This document shows, piece by piece, positions 19,597 through 30,327 of a stretch of DNA of 64,000 nucleotides; position 1 is the stretch's first letter, and every line of letters starts with the position of its first letter. This DNA is from Lachancea mirantina. Its lineage: Eukaryota > Ascomycota > Saccharomycetes > Saccharomycetales > Saccharomycetaceae. Made by a program: the position numbers and the translations under genes. The notes below the pieces were generated by a model. That model saw nothing but the letters and a program-made list of their open reading frames with translations. It was not told where the DNA came from and did no database searches. Where the stretch lies: positions 434,001-498,000 of the forward strand of contig LT598466.1 in the NCBI GenBank assembly GCA_900074745.1. The letters are read 5' to 3'.

Positions 19597-20901
19597 TCAC
19601 TCCTGGCTCATCCAAGCCATGACTCCGAACCCCGCCAAAGCGGCAAAAAGCTGTGCCACGAACTTCTGCAATTCTTTCGCTTTAGAACCATTAGTTGTTT
19701 GCAAAAGATCTGGTGCGATGCCCACTGCCGCTATGTAGATGAACCCACCTACAGTAATTGGTAGCATTTTTTCGTTACTCGAAGCTATCCAGGAACTCTG
19801 CGTTGCTGTCTTTATTGGTAGACCGATTTCTGGAATAGTCTTGTATGCTAGGTTGTCCGCCAGTGCCATTTCGTTGAAAAAACATCCTAGACCAGTTCCT
19901 AAAAGAGCTCCTATTGTTGTGACGATTTGTGACTTCAGAGTCTCTTTGAAACTGAGACCGGACGCCAAAAGAATGGCAGATTCGCCCAGTTCATGCGGTA
20001 GCTCGTGCATCAGGATGGCAATTGTCGTAGTTACTCCGAAACGATCGGATTTGTAAAAAGATGATGCCAATGCGAATCCGTCCGTGACATTGTGTACAAA
20101 TCCAGATACTAAGCTCAAATATGCAGACGTTTTGAGCGAATCCCGGTGGTGGCCGTGGTCACGGTCGTGGCTGTGACAATTGTTTTCGGTCAAAGTCGGC
20201 CCATCTGGGATGTTGGCGTTCCCGCGCCTTCTGGACAGCTGTATCGCGTCGCTTGACTCCTCTTTCTCTTCCCGAGAGGAAGAAACACCTACCACTTCTC
20301 TTTCCGACGCAGGGTGACGCTCATGGTGATGATCGTGGTCATGATCCAGGTGCAAAATTCTAATTGCCTTATCGACAAGCATGAAAAGTACAAATCCAGC
20401 AAAAATCAGAGCACCTAGCTGAGTAGTATTAGATACAAGTTGCTTGTCGTGATGCTGCAAATTCAGAAGCGGACCATTGAAAAGTGCTTCCATTTCCGAA
20501 ATCTCAGCGTCGTTTGATTCCAGACCAGTTATAATGTCAGTAAGATCCTGAAGAGTGAATTTGGTTGAGCTCGAAGCTTCAAATATCTCGGGGAGCATGT
20601 GTAGCAGAATGTCTCCCATTAGAGTTCCGAAAGCCAAGGCCACCATTAAGGGCAAAAACGAGTTCCGTTTGGAAGTTCTAAAGCCAGGAATCGCGAGTAC
20701 AGCAACTACTGGTGCAACAGAAACGTATAAAGTAGCCAAAAGCGCATTCGTGCGCGCAGATCCTGGGAAAGCGTATTTCACAAGTATATTTTCCAGAGAG
20801 CTTTGTTCATGATGGCTGTGACTCCCGTGAGCCGAAACACCGGCTAGAAACAAAACCCCCACTAAAACAAACGACGCACTTACAGGTGATGGTAAAAACA
20901 T
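19597..20901 (-). CDS. YKE4: Yke4-like ZIP zinc transporter of the ER
   Basis: A 434-residue protein of the LIV-1/ZIP7 branch, which moves zinc across the ER membrane. From the ATG at 20901 it opens with a signal peptide (MFLPSPVSASFVLVGVLFLAGVSAHG) and a His-rich luminal start. It has the DILLHMLPE motif of span 2 and two cytosolic histidine runs (HLDHDHDHHHERH; CHSHDRDHGHH). The ZIP signature HNVTDGFALASS and HELPHELGESAILL carry the metal-binding residues. An in-frame ATG at 20937 would add 12 basic residues. S. cerevisiae Yke4 has 346 residues; the extra length is in the loops. Confidence 0.93.
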   Translation of the reverse strand: MFLPSPVSASFVLVGVLFLAGVSAHGSHSHHEQSSLENILVKYAFPGSARTNALLATLYVSVAPVVAVLAIPGFRTSKRNSFLPLMVALAFGTLMGDILLHMLPEIFEASSSTKFTLQDLTDIITGLESNDAEISEMEALFNGPLLNLQHHDKQLVSNTTQLGALIFAGFVLFMLVDKAIRILHLDHDHDHHHERHPASEREVVGVSSSREEKEESSDAIQLSRRRGNANIPDGPTLTENNCHSHDRDHGHHRDSLKTSAYLSLVSGFVHNVTDGFALASSFYKSDRFGVTTTIAILMHELPHELGESAILLASGLSFKETLKSQIVTTIGALLGTGLGCFFNEMALADNLAYKTIPEIGLPIKTATQSSWIASSNEKMLPITVGGFIYIAAVGIAPDLLQTTNGSKAKELQKFVAQLFAALAGFGVMAWMSQE

Positions 20902-21056
20902 TGGCTTGAAATGTTCTTTACGCAGCCTGTTATACATCCAAAGCCTTATGGCTGAAGGCCATCTCAAGTAGCTTAATTTTGTCAAAAAAAATCCCAATAC
21001 AACACATGTCAACTAGGCATTAGAAGCTTGCCAATGGCATCTGCTCAGACACGACA

Positions 21057-22366
21057 ATGCTTCTTTTAACAGTATGATGCAGTACTTAACACACCTTTCA
21101 GTACGATTCCCAGTATCAGTTTGACTAACTATCGTTCAGAGAAGACTCCGACATTTGAAAGCGATTTCAATTGTAAATGTAACGCTTGTGGAAAAAGCAG
21201 CAACAGCAGGAGTTGATTTCAATTCCATTCCGTGTTATTACATTGTTGAGGATCTCAAAGGACACGCGCACTATATCAGTGAAATCCAAGTGAGTCCAGG
21301 GTTTGTTTGCCAGTTCAACGAACTGCCTCCAAGCTTTTCAGCATTAACGAGAATCAGTATCAAGGTAGTGGGCGAACTGCCTCGTAATATACTGAAAAAC
21401 AGTGCCAACAAAAATGAGACGTGGGTTGTGCTGAACTCTGTGTCAATTGATCTGAATCAACTGCAACCAGTTGATGTCGACCAAATAGACTTCCTTGGGG
21501 ATCACATCAATATGCCTCTCTTGGAATTCACCGACGGATATTTTGTAGCTTGCGATGGGCTCAAAAGCGATGACCATTTCAAGATTGACATGGAAAATAA
21601 ACCGGTATCGACATTAGTCCTGCGAAAAAGTTCCAATTTTAATAGTCTTTTGAAATTGAACAAGATACTTGAATTTATGGGCCAAGTGCAGCGCGAACTG
21701 GATGACTATTCTGCTCAAATCGAAATTAAACTGAAAAACAGAGTATTTTCGCATCGCCAAGAGTATGAAAAGGCCATTGAACAAGTGTCTACAGAGTCTC
21801 AAATTAAAGCATCAAACGTAAATGTCCTGAAGGCCAAGATCGAGAGAGTTACATTCGGCGACGACGAAGTGGGTGGCCTTTCGGGCGAAAATGACGATGA
21901 GTATGGAACGCTTTATTCGGATTTCCTGAATCGAAAGCATTTCTTACAAGCGGTTCAGGCCCGTAAAATTGATCAATTAAGTGGGATATTTGCTGGATTA
22001 GATGTTCTTAACGACCGTGACTTTGGTTTGGCGATTTTGTATATTGATAGCAATACCGGGAAGAGCACGTTTGACTTGAAGGTTCTGAATGCTGCTCAGA
22101 TGGTTTCTATCGAAAATAGAGAGCGACTTAACGCTTTCTTGGGATACTATTTACTGGTTGTCAAACTGCTAGCGCTTAAAGTTTTTCATGTTTCACTCCC
22201 GCATAGACTTTTGTTCTACGGGAGCACCTCGTTGGTAAGCGAGTCTCTGCCGCTTTACTTGACAAAAACTCCACGCCCGCATCATATGACGGGTTTTGAA
22301 AATGCAATTCATTGTTTCAATCTAAATATCTTACAAATCAAGCAGCATTTGGAACGCTGTTGCTGA
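21057..22366 (+). CDS. VPS38: Vps38, UVRAG-like subunit of PI3-kinase complex II, two exons
   Basis: Exon 1 is 21057-21071 (MLLLT) and exon 2 is 21140-22366, giving 413 residues. Vps38 directs the Vps34-Vps15-Vps30 lipid kinase to endosomes for vacuolar protein sorting. The main frame has no ATG near its start. Splicing yields LLLTRRLRHLKAISIVNVTL, which parallels FLLSRRQRHLRKICFQNISL of the yeast protein and so supports the tiny exon. A coiled region lies at about residues 175-255. The adjacent DCR2 gene, tail to tail, gives the S. cerevisiae order YLR360W-YLR361C. The last 29 bp overlap the end of DCR2 on the other strand. Confidence 0.9.
21072..21139 (+). other. Spliceosomal intron in VPS38
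   Basis: The 68-bp intron has the rare 5' site GTATGA (21072), branch sequence GACTAAC (21123-21129) and 3' site CAG ending at 21139. An in-frame stop just upstream of exon 2 (TGA at 21122) rules out a simple upstream start. Phase 0. Confidence 0.85.
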
Positions 22367-24083
22367 CAAGGACCTGGCGATCAAAAAAATCTTCCGGCGA
22401 TCCTTGGAGTCTTTTCCAAGTCAAAATCTCTTTCTTGGTATTATCTATCTCAAAAATCCTAATACGGCGCTCGGTTCCGCCATAACCAGCATATCCACCT
22501 TCGCCAGCGCCACCCCCATAGCATAGCCAAATCTTATCCTCAAGCTTTGATGATATAGAATCATCAAGAAGACAATAGTCATTGCAGTGATCATGGCCCA
22601 CTGAAACAGCACTTACACCCATCTCATGGAGGAACGACAGTCCGCCCGAATTGTATTTTGGAGCAGTTATTCCCTCTTTGAAATTTCCAACCAGCGGATT
22701 CTCTGCCTCATCGCGGGTAGAATACATGTCTAAATATTCAGGTATAGGGATGTGAAAAAACGCCATACTAAGTTTCTTAGAATTATCTGAGTTCTTGGCC
22801 GCTAGGTCTCTCATGTATATCCATTGGCTTTCTTTGATCCAGTCGTAACCGGGATAAATCTTGGCATTGGATGAATATTTGTGAGAATCCAAAAAATATA
22901 GCGCAGCTGCATCTTCTCCATCTTGATTCTTGATACTAAGTTTGTAATTGCCCATCCCAAAACTTTTGTCATTCTTATCAAGAGGTCCCATCTGGAATAA
23001 AGAGTATGGGAGACGGCTAACGTATTCGGACAATTCCCGTCGACTCATACTTCCTTCGTCATCATGATTGCCCCAAACCATAGCATAAGGTATACGTCTT
23101 TCTATAGCAGGTGCAACAGCCTTAAGAAGAGCGCTGGCTGAATCTTCTCGGCTCAACTCTCCCATTATTTGGTCACCGGTGAAAACCACTAATTGAGGCT
23201 CTTCGAAGTCTAGCACTTTACCAATAAATTCAACGGTCTTGGGATCCGCGTAGCAGGTTTCATGAACAGGGAACTCGTCTCTACAAACACCCGAACCGAC
23301 ACCCAAGTGCAAATCAGCAAGTTGAACGATTTTGAACTTATTGCTTGATCCGAATGTCAATTGCGGCGTGTCGATTTGGAGCAAACTTTTGAATTGCTTG
23401 GAACTCACGAATACGCCGTTTTTTTGAGTAACGGGGCTGCCCTTGTGAAGAATCCATCCTTCACGGGGATCTGTGCAATCGTCTCCAAAAAGTAAGTCCA
23501 TATCGGAAACGTAATCTCGGCCATCATCCCATCCTCCAAAAGGATTATCGAACTCTATCAGAAGTCCGTCTTGTGGAATTTTGGTACGAAGTTGGATGCT
23601 TCGGGGCTCCCTCATAGCCCTAACGTGAATCTCAGTTCCTGTATTCTGCCTAGACAGGATGTAGGTATCTAGTTCTTCGACGGTAAGCGTGTCGTAGTAT
23701 AAATATTGCGACACTGGCGACAAACCCCGCAGAAACGTCGTAGATCCTGAGATATCCTTTTTCACCAGCTTTCTAGAACACGGCATATTGGTACTATGGT
23801 GATGTAGAGCTCTTTCAATGGGACACCATTCGATAAAATGACCGAGACGGAAACAAGAAACTAGTCCAATTCCGGTGATTATTTGTCGCTGTCGATCCAA
23901 AGTCTCAAGTGTCGCGTGTAATTTTTCCAGGTTCACGGGGCTCTCGTCTTTCCAAACTATGAACAAATGCTTGATTCCCAAACCTGATCGCATGTCTATA
24001 GATATCCTGTAGAGCGAAATCAAGAGCATTACAAAAATAAGGAATGCTCCGTAGCGAAGATATCGTCTAGGAAGCCGAATCAT
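22338..24083 (-). CDS. DCR2: Dcr2, calcineurin-like phosphoesterase
   Basis: A 581-residue metallophosphatase. The yeast protein dephosphorylates Sic1 and Ire1 and promotes Start and recovery from the unfolded-protein response. A membrane anchor lies at residues 8-27 (YLRYGAFLIFVMLLISLYRI). The metal site is complete: LADLHLGVG (near 259), VFTGDQIMGE, WGNHDDEGS (near 336) and VGHDHCNDY (near 494). Length is close to the 578 residues of S. cerevisiae. Its last codons overlap VPS38 on the opposite strand. Confidence 0.95.
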   Translation of the reverse strand: MIRLPRRYLRYGAFLIFVMLLISLYRISIDMRSGLGIKHLFIVWKDESPVNLEKLHATLETLDRQRQIITGIGLVSCFRLGHFIEWCPIERALHHHSTNMPCSRKLVKKDISGSTTFLRGLSPVSQYLYYDTLTVEELDTYILSRQNTGTEIHVRAMREPRSIQLRTKIPQDGLLIEFDNPFGGWDDGRDYVSDMDLLFGDDCTDPREGWILHKGSPVTQKNGVFVSSKQFKSLLQIDTPQLTFGSSNKFKIVQLADLHLGVGSGVCRDEFPVHETCYADPKTVEFIGKVLDFEEPQLVVFTGDQIMGELSREDSASALLKAVAPAIERRIPYAMVWGNHDDEGSMSRRELSEYVSRLPYSLFQMGPLDKNDKSFGMGNYKLSIKNQDGEDAAALYFLDSHKYSSNAKIYPGYDWIKESQWIYMRDLAAKNSDNSKKLSMAFFHIPIPEYLDMYSTRDEAENPLVGNFKEGITAPKYNSGGLSFLHEMGVSAVSVGHDHCNDYCLLDDSISSKLEDKIWLCYGGGAGEGGYAGYGGTERRIRIFEIDNTKKEILTWKRLQGSPEDFFDRQVLVSNSVPNAA

Positions 24084-24402
24084 ATCAATGCTTGTTTGTC
24101 AACCCGGAAAATTTATGAAAATGCCAAGGTTGTTGATCCACTTCAGCGTCCACTTCCAATTCTTAAAGTCTTTAAAGAGTATACAAACTTCGCCTGTACA
24201 AACGTCACCCATAAAATAATTCCGTAAACACTCCATCTTTAAAAGATAATCATATATAATCTGGAAGGTGCAAGAGCCTTTGGTATTTTGATAACCCATC
24301 TCGTCATGACCTGAATTCGAACAAAAAGGCCTAAATCGAGGCAAAACAACTCAAATTTTGATGTCGTTATCGTAGCATTCTTGGCTATCTCAACTGTACT
24401 AT

Positions 24403-24606
24403 TTACTCTCGATCACGCTGCCTCTCAGCCCTTCTGGCCAACTCTTCCTCGGATATTTGGGGCCTATGGCCTCCTACGGCAAGGGGTGCTCCATTTTGCA
24501 AGCTTGAACCCGGTTTTGGCGCATGCGGTTTCCTGATTCGCTCTAAATCTACTTCAGCATCCTTACCAGCTCTTCTCCAGTGAAACTTCTCGTTGTCTTC
24601 ACTCAT
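24403..24606 (-). CDS. Small conserved protein, YLR361C-A-like
   Basis: A 67-codon ATG frame encodes a very hydrophilic protein (MSEDNEKFHWRRAGKDAEVD; ISEEELARRAERQRDRE). It lies between DCR2 and STE11, the position of the uncharacterised YLR361C-A in S. cerevisiae. The FHWRRAGKDAE start and the charged helical end look like a conserved small protein rather than chance. The assignment rests mainly on position. Function unknown. Confidence 0.65.
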   Translation of the reverse strand: MSEDNEKFHWRRAGKDAEVDLERIRKPHAPKPGSSLQNGAPLAVGGHRPQISEEELARRAERQRDRE

Positions 24607-24715
24607 ATTGTGTATATTCTATAGTTCAACAAGAAGATATAGGAAATTAAGAGACGAAGAATCTCTTGAGATAGACCGAAAATACATATAAAGAACAAAG
24701 ACAAGGTGGAGAAAG

Positions 24716-26854
24716 ATGGCCACTACAAGTAGTTATGCTGAGGGTTTTCTCGATGATTTGGGGTGTCGCAACCATCTAGACAAGTTTCTAGAGTTTGGTT
24801 TAACGTCGCAAGAGGAAGTGATGTTTTTGGATCAAGAAATCTTGAAAGAAGTCGGGATAACAAGCATCGGCGACAGAATAAAAATTCTACAAAAGACCGA
24901 TTCAATGCGAGCCAAGGGTCCCAAACATGCGGACATGATGAAAGAAGTATTGAATCATTTTTCAGCGTTAAGCGTGGGCCAATTGAGCACGAGTGAAGAA
25001 TTGGTGACCGACAAACATTCAGCTATATTCATATTGAATGACGGATCGGCCAAAAAAGTGAACGTAAACGGGTGCTTCAATGCGGATTCGATTAAGAAGA
25101 AACTTATCAAGAAACTGCCGAGAGAATTCATCGCGATTACGCCCCAGGGTGAAGAAACGCGTACTTCATCAGATTACGACGTTTTCGTAGTAGACTACAT
25201 CAAGAACGTACTGCATTTGCTCTACGACGTCGAACTGGTCACTATCTGTCATTCTATCGACCGGGTTGAGAAGAATCGCCTCATATTTGTATCCAAGGAT
25301 CAAACTCCCAGCGACAAAGCGGTGCTCACTTCCAAAAAACTGCATATGAAAACGTTGAGCGTTATCAGTCAATTGGGCTCTTCTGCCGCGATTAGCAACA
25401 GCACGCCAAATTCCAGAGCTCATTTCCGTGTCGGGAATGTCGTAAACGCCGGCGAAACGGGCTCTGTCGCAGCAGCCGAAAACCTACGCATCGAGAACAA
25501 CAAGGGCGGACTTCGCCAAATTTTCAGCCAAAGACCACCCAGTGAGCTTATTTCGACAAATCTCGCTGAATATTTTCCTCGGGCTGACATGTCAAGACTT
25601 CAGAAGACCCTCAGAAACTCGGTACGCCATTCCATGCGTTTGAGCACTATCAAGGGCCATGTTCGTGTTACTACGGGTAATAACGTAGGAGAAATTTTGG
25701 TGAATAATGCCAATGCGGTTGACGCGGCCTTGTTGGAAAGCCTGGACACCAATCGCGGAACTGACACGAATGCGACACGGATGACTACCGCGGAAGATAC
25801 GCTCAACATGTCTTCACCATCGGAGCCAGGGCAGCAAGCGCAGCAAGCGGCGCCTCGCGTCGAGAATATACCCTCTGTCGATCGCATAGAGCTCTACAGT
25901 GTGGAATCTAGCGAAGAATCTGACGACGGAGACGGCGATATGATATCTTTACCTACCAAGATTGCCACACCAAAGTCCTGGCTGAAGGGAGCCAGAATTG
26001 GCGCAGGTAGTTTCGGAAGTGTTTATTTAGGAATGAATGCCCAAACAGGAGAACTTATGGCAGTAAAGCAGGTAGAACTGCAGCCCACTGCGATCACAGC
26101 GGGCGTATCGGTTCCGGATGAGGGCAAAAGATCCGGCAGCGGTGGTAATAACGTTGCTGCGGCTAAAAATTCTCAAGTGCATAGAAAAATGGTCGACGCT
26201 CTACAGCATGAGATGGGCCTGTTGAAGGAACTTCATCACGAAAACATTGTAACATATTTTGGGTCTTCTCAGGAGGGCGGTAATTTGAACATTTTTCTGG
26301 AATATGTTCCAGGAGGGTCAGTGTCATCGATGCTGAACAGCTATGGTCCTTTCGAAGAGCCCTTGATCAAAAACTTTTCAAGACAAATACTAATAGGATT
26401 GGGTTACTTACACCGTAAAAACATTATTCACAGAGACATCAAAGGTGCAAATATTCTGATTGATATCAAGGGCAAAGTGAAAATCACCGATTTCGGAATC
26501 TCAAAGAAGCTTTCACCATTGAATCAACAACAAAATAAGAGAGCTTCATTGCAAGGTTCTGTCTATTGGATGGCACCAGAAGTCGTCAAACAAGTGGTCA
26601 CTACAGAAAAGGCCGACATCTGGTCCGTCGGTTGTGTCATTGTCGAAATGTTCACCGGGAAACATCCATTCCCGGACTTTTCGCAAATGCAAGCGATTTT
26701 CAAGATCGGCACCAACACAATACCAGAACTGCCAACTTGGGCAACAGAAGATGCAAGAGATTTTCTGCTCAAGACCTTTGAGCTAAATTACCAGAAAAGA
26801 CCTAGTAGCATTGAGTTGTTAAGACATTCTTGGACAAGCAGCGGCGTTATATAA
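24716..26854 (+). CDS. STE11: Ste11, MAPK kinase kinase
   Basis: The 712-residue kinase feeds the mating, filamentation and high-osmolarity MAPK cascades. A SAM domain at about residues 8-65 (for Ste50 binding) is followed by a Ras-association-like domain near 100-190 (Ste5 contact in yeast). A serine-rich inhibitory linker comes next, then a kinase domain from about 418. The glycine loop is [11 protein letters not shown], with VKQVEL lysine, [18 protein letters not shown] and GSVYWMAPE. All catalytic motifs are intact. Compare 738 residues in S. cerevisiae. The order DCR2, small gene, STE11 is as in S. cerevisiae chromosome XII. Confidence 0.96.
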   Translation: MATTSSYAEGFLDDLGCRNHLDKFLEFGLTSQEEVMFLDQEILKEVGITSIGDRIKILQKTDSMRAKGPKHADMMKEVLNHFSALSVGQLSTSEELVTDKHSAIFILNDGSAKKVNVNGCFNADSIKKKLIKKLPREFIAITPQGEETRTSSDYDVFVVDYIKNVLHLLYDVELVTICHSIDRVEKNRLIFVSKDQTPSDKAVLTSKKLHMKTLSVISQLGSSAAISNSTPNSRAHFRVGNVVNAGETGSVAAAENLRIENNKGGLRQIFSQRPPSELISTNLAEYFPRADMSRLQKTLRNSVRHSMRLSTIKGHVRVTTGNNVGEILVNNANAVDAALLESLDTNRGTDTNATRMTTAEDTLNMSSPSEPGQQAQQAAPRVENIPSVDRIELYSVESSEESDDGDGDMISLPTKIATPKSWLKGARIGAGSFGSVYLGMNAQTGELMAVKQVELQPTAITAGVSVPDEGKRSGSGGNNVAAAKNSQVHRKMVDALQHEMGLLKELHHENIVTYFGSSQEGGNLNIFLEYVPGGSVSSMLNSYGPFEEPLIKNFSRQILIGLGYLHRKNIIHRDIKGANILIDIKGKVKITDFGISKKLSPLNQQQNKRASLQGSVYWMAPEVVKQVVTTEKADIWSVGCVIVEMFTGKHPFPDFSQMQAIFKIGTNTIPELPTWATEDARDFLLKTFELNYQKRPSSIELLRHSWTSSGVI

Positions 26855-27064
26855 ATAATAAGAAATAGCTCGAGATTTTGACCGTTAACCGGCCAGAAAC
26901 TCCAACGGATCTTCATCGGTAGTCAAGCAGAGCTTAGCAGAGTCTTGTAAAGTATATCAACTATCACTTTGAACGCACGTCACGCTTCATAGATTGATGT
27001 AACTTCTCTTTAGATGGTTCAAGAACTATAACGTTAGCCATATAGAAGGTATTCAAATCGATTT

Positions 27065-30000
27065 ATGTCGTTTAGTTCATGGAGACAATTTCAATTTTAC
27101 GATGTTACCCCAATTAAGGATCCTCAGACGGGTACAAGCTCGCTTCTTTACTCCGACCCTACAATTTCAGCAGCAGCGTCTTTGGGTCCTAATAAGCTCG
27201 TTATAGCTGTTCAGTCGAAAGTGATAAAGATCATTGGTCTCGGAGAATTGAAACTGAAATACCAATTCACTGCTTACGCTGACGAGTTTCAAATTTCGTA
27301 CCTGTACGCGATATCTGAAAACTTTCTGGTCAGTGTCGGAGAAAATCTGGGATCACCCTCTGTCATAAAGCTCTGGAAGCTGGACAAGTGTCCCAGGGAT
27401 GCGTTTGATTTCCATGCTGCCATTGAAATTAAGAACGAGAAAAATACGTTCCCCATTTCTGCCGTTTCGATATCTCAGGATGCGACGTGTCTTGTCATCG
27501 GGTTCGCAAATGGTCGAATTATTCTGGTTAGAGGGGATTTATTGCGTGATCGAGGTTCAAAGCAACGAGTCATTTACGAAGATTCCAATAAAGAGCCCAT
27601 AACGTCACTTTATCTCGATTCCACGTCAAATATCTGCTTTGCGTCCACAACTTCGTCGATTTTTGTACTCGCAACGAATGGTCGCAACAACGGCTTGCCT
27701 GAGACGGTTTTAAACTCGAAATCTGGAGTAGACCTAAATTGCAGCTCTTTGAATTTCGATGATACAGAGCTTGTGTGCGCTACGTCCGAGTCCCTCGAAT
27801 TTTATAAACCAAACGGGGAAAGACGCTCACTGGTTGTCGATATTCCTCTGCGGAGAAGAATTCAAGTGATTGATCAAAGCCGATTGCTAGTTATCAGTGG
27901 GACAGAGGCACCAAACAGTGCCGCTTTGAATATTGATGGCTTAGTGTCTTCCAATAACCGCGCCTTGGTGCTTGATGTCCGAAATAAGTTTGTCACTATG
28001 ACAACTTTGATCTCGGGGAATGTTCTAGATGTCTTCACCGGTGAAGTAGGTGGAATAACGTCGCTCTATATACTCAGCTCAAATGGAGAACTTTACAAGC
28101 TGCAAGAAAAGTCTGTCGATGAGAAACTACACATCTTAGAACAAAAACAGCTTTACGAGATAGCGTTGGAGCTAGCAAAACAGCAGGACATAGATGAAAC
28201 GAAAATGCAAAGCATCAGAAAGGAATACGCTGGTCATCTCTACGAAAACGGATCGAGGTCTGCTTCTGTTGATCAGTATATTCAATGTATTCCAATAACA
28301 GAAATTAGTGAAGTGATCGCCAAATTTGGAACAGAGAACACGACAAGTATTAGCGATGTGCGAAATCTCTCGCGCTATCTAAAAGCTGTCATTAGGCGCA
28401 ATCTTGGCAATCCTGATCATGTCACGCTGTACCTGATATGCTTGATTAAACTGAAGGATGAAGATTCTATTGAAGACTTCATTTCACATTTTAGTCGAAA
28501 TGGTAAATTAATGGATGAAGCCGAACCCGAAAGCAGCTGGAATACAAATGACGATGCCTATTTTTTCTCGGATAAAATTTTATTTGATCTGGACCTTGTC
28601 TTGAGAATGTTGACTGAATCAAACTTACTTAACGAGTCTTACAAGCTAGCTAGGAAATTTTCAAAAGATCCTATCGTGGTCGTGGAAACTGTTCTGGGTA
28701 ATCTCCGTGATGCACATCGGGCTCTTCTCTACGTCAAAAGTTTGGCGGTCGATGACGCTCTAAGGGTTTTGATCAAATACTCGAAACATCTTCTACAGGT
28801 TTTGCCGAACGATACCAATGCACTACTCATTGAGCTTTTCACGGGCCGATACAAGCCGAACGCTTATAATGACAGCAATCACAAGGAATGTTCGAGTGAT
28901 GATTTAGTCAAAGACGTTTTTTACAGTTACAGCACCTTCGTTAGAGGCATGCTTTCATCCTCTGGAGATGTTAATGGCCCAGAGGTAGATCATCCATCGA
29001 CTTATCAGCCCCCAAAACCCGCTCTTATCTTCCCATCTTTCATAGGACATTCGTTTGAGTTCGTTGTCTTTTTAGAAGCCTGTCTCGAAAGTTACAACAA
29101 ATTTGATGCCCTGCCAAATGACAAGCAAGTTGTTTTAACGACGCTTTATGATACGTACTTGTCACTGACTTTAGAAGACAAAGAAGAGAGACAAAAAGAA
29201 TGGAAAGAAAAAGCATCAAAGGTCTTCAAAGAAAGTCAAAAGTTGGTTTCGGATTCCAAGATTTTACAAGGCGGTGACAAATTAAGGGCTACGTCGGGCG
29301 TTGATAACTCGCTCATGAAGCTTATATCGCATGTTAATCAGTTATCGCTCCGACAAAATTCCACATCAGATGACGAAGGTGAGTTTGAACTAGAGTTCGA
29401 TGAGACAATGAATTTTGCCGATACTTTCAGATCAAATCTACTTAGTCGTAGCCCACAATACTGCATGTTTTTTTTGGAAAAATATGGGGATAAAGAACCG
29501 TCGCTATATGTTATGGCGCTTTACCACTTCATTTCGTCCAAGTCTGTCTTCCAGGGAATTGGAGGAGAAACTGTCTACAGGCAGAAAATCTTGGACAAAG
29601 TCCTTGAGCTAAATTTGATTCCGATCCTGGAAATTCTTCAAATTTTGGCATCTACTTCCGTTGCCACCATGAGCCTGGTTAAGGATCTACTTATAACCCA
29701 TATTCAGCAAGAAAACCAAGAAATCAAAAACAATGAGAAGCTTATAGAATCCTATAAAGCTGATCTGGCAGAAAAACGAGGTATTCTGGCCCAACTCAGC
29801 GAAGCAGACGAAGGTCAGTCCAAAATACAAATGAAAGACAAAATATGCAATTTGTGCCAAACTGTAATAAATCTGCCTCTAGTTTACTTCAAATGCGGGC
29901 ACATTTTTCATCAGAATTGCCTGAACGAAGAGACTTCCTTAGAAGAGGGTGACAAACTATACAGATGTCCAATTTGCGTCGTTAACTTAAAAACAACAGA

Positions 30001-30166
30001 GGGATTGATAGCCAATAGAGAGGAAGTGAAGAGAAACACTCAACTGCTAGAGATTGGGCTTGCCAGTAAGCAAAACTCCAGGGATCGTTTCAGAGTTGTT
30101 GCAGAATTTATAGGTAAGGGAACTTTGGAGCCGTCGGGTATGATCTTTGATGATGATCTTCGATAA
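27065..30166 (+). CDS. PEP5: Pep5/Vps11, HOPS/CORVET core subunit
   Basis: A 1033-residue protein of the class C Vps core that tethers endosomal and vacuolar membranes before SNARE fusion. The start MSFSSWRQFQFYDVTPIKDP matches yeast Pep5. An N-terminal beta-propeller (about 1-340) precedes an alpha-solenoid with clathrin-type repeat character (about 350-740). A RING-H2 finger lies near residues 928-975 (CNLCQTVIN, KCGHIFHQNC, CPIC). Length matches the 1029 residues of S. cerevisiae. FUS2 follows on the same strand, as on chromosome XIII. Confidence 0.97.
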   Translation: MSFSSWRQFQFYDVTPIKDPQTGTSSLLYSDPTISAAASLGPNKLVIAVQSKVIKIIGLGELKLKYQFTAYADEFQISYLYAISENFLVSVGENLGSPSVIKLWKLDKCPRDAFDFHAAIEIKNEKNTFPISAVSISQDATCLVIGFANGRIILVRGDLLRDRGSKQRVIYEDSNKEPITSLYLDSTSNICFASTTSSIFVLATNGRNNGLPETVLNSKSGVDLNCSSLNFDDTELVCATSESLEFYKPNGERRSLVVDIPLRRRIQVIDQSRLLVISGTEAPNSAALNIDGLVSSNNRALVLDVRNKFVTMTTLISGNVLDVFTGEVGGITSLYILSSNGELYKLQEKSVDEKLHILEQKQLYEIALELAKQQDIDETKMQSIRKEYAGHLYENGSRSASVDQYIQCIPITEISEVIAKFGTENTTSISDVRNLSRYLKAVIRRNLGNPDHVTLYLICLIKLKDEDSIEDFISHFSRNGKLMDEAEPESSWNTNDDAYFFSDKILFDLDLVLRMLTESNLLNESYKLARKFSKDPIVVVETVLGNLRDAHRALLYVKSLAVDDALRVLIKYSKHLLQVLPNDTNALLIELFTGRYKPNAYNDSNHKECSSDDLVKDVFYSYSTFVRGMLSSSGDVNGPEVDHPSTYQPPKPALIFPSFIGHSFEFVVFLEACLESYNKFDALPNDKQVVLTTLYDTYLSLTLEDKEERQKEWKEKASKVFKESQKLVSDSKILQGGDKLRATSGVDNSLMKLISHVNQLSLRQNSTSDDEGEFELEFDETMNFADTFRSNLLSRSPQYCMFFLEKYGDKEPSLYVMALYHFISSKSVFQGIGGETVYRQKILDKVLELNLIPILEILQILASTSVATMSLVKDLLITHIQQENQEIKNNEKLIESYKADLAEKRGILAQLSEADEGQSKIQMKDKICNLCQTVINLPLVYFKCGHIFHQNCLNEETSLEEGDKLYRCPICVVNLKTTEGLIANREEVKRNTQLLEIGLASKQNSRDRFRVVAEFIGKGTLEPSGMIFDDDLR

Positions 30167-30228
30167 TTATCTCTAGTAGATGTTTTATCAGTTTGAGACA
30201 AATCTGACGCTGGATAAAAAATTTGGAG

Positions 30229-30236
30229 TATAAAAG
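30229..30236 (+). promoter_or_regulatory. TATA box of FUS2
   Basis: TATAAAAG lies 92 bp upstream of the FUS2 ATG, within the usual yeast window. It places transcription start downstream of the open but ATG-less 5' part of the frame. Confidence 0.55.
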
Positions 30237-30327
30237 CCCTAGCCTGATACATGGATTTAAGATCTGTAAAACAGGAAATGAATCTCGAGAATGTTCCAGA
30301 GCTTGTTTGAAATACAGTGAAATGTCG

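Noticed and set aside
24099-24344. An 81-codon reverse frame between DCR2 and the small gene
   Set aside because: It starts with TTG, has odd composition and lies in the DCR2 promoter.
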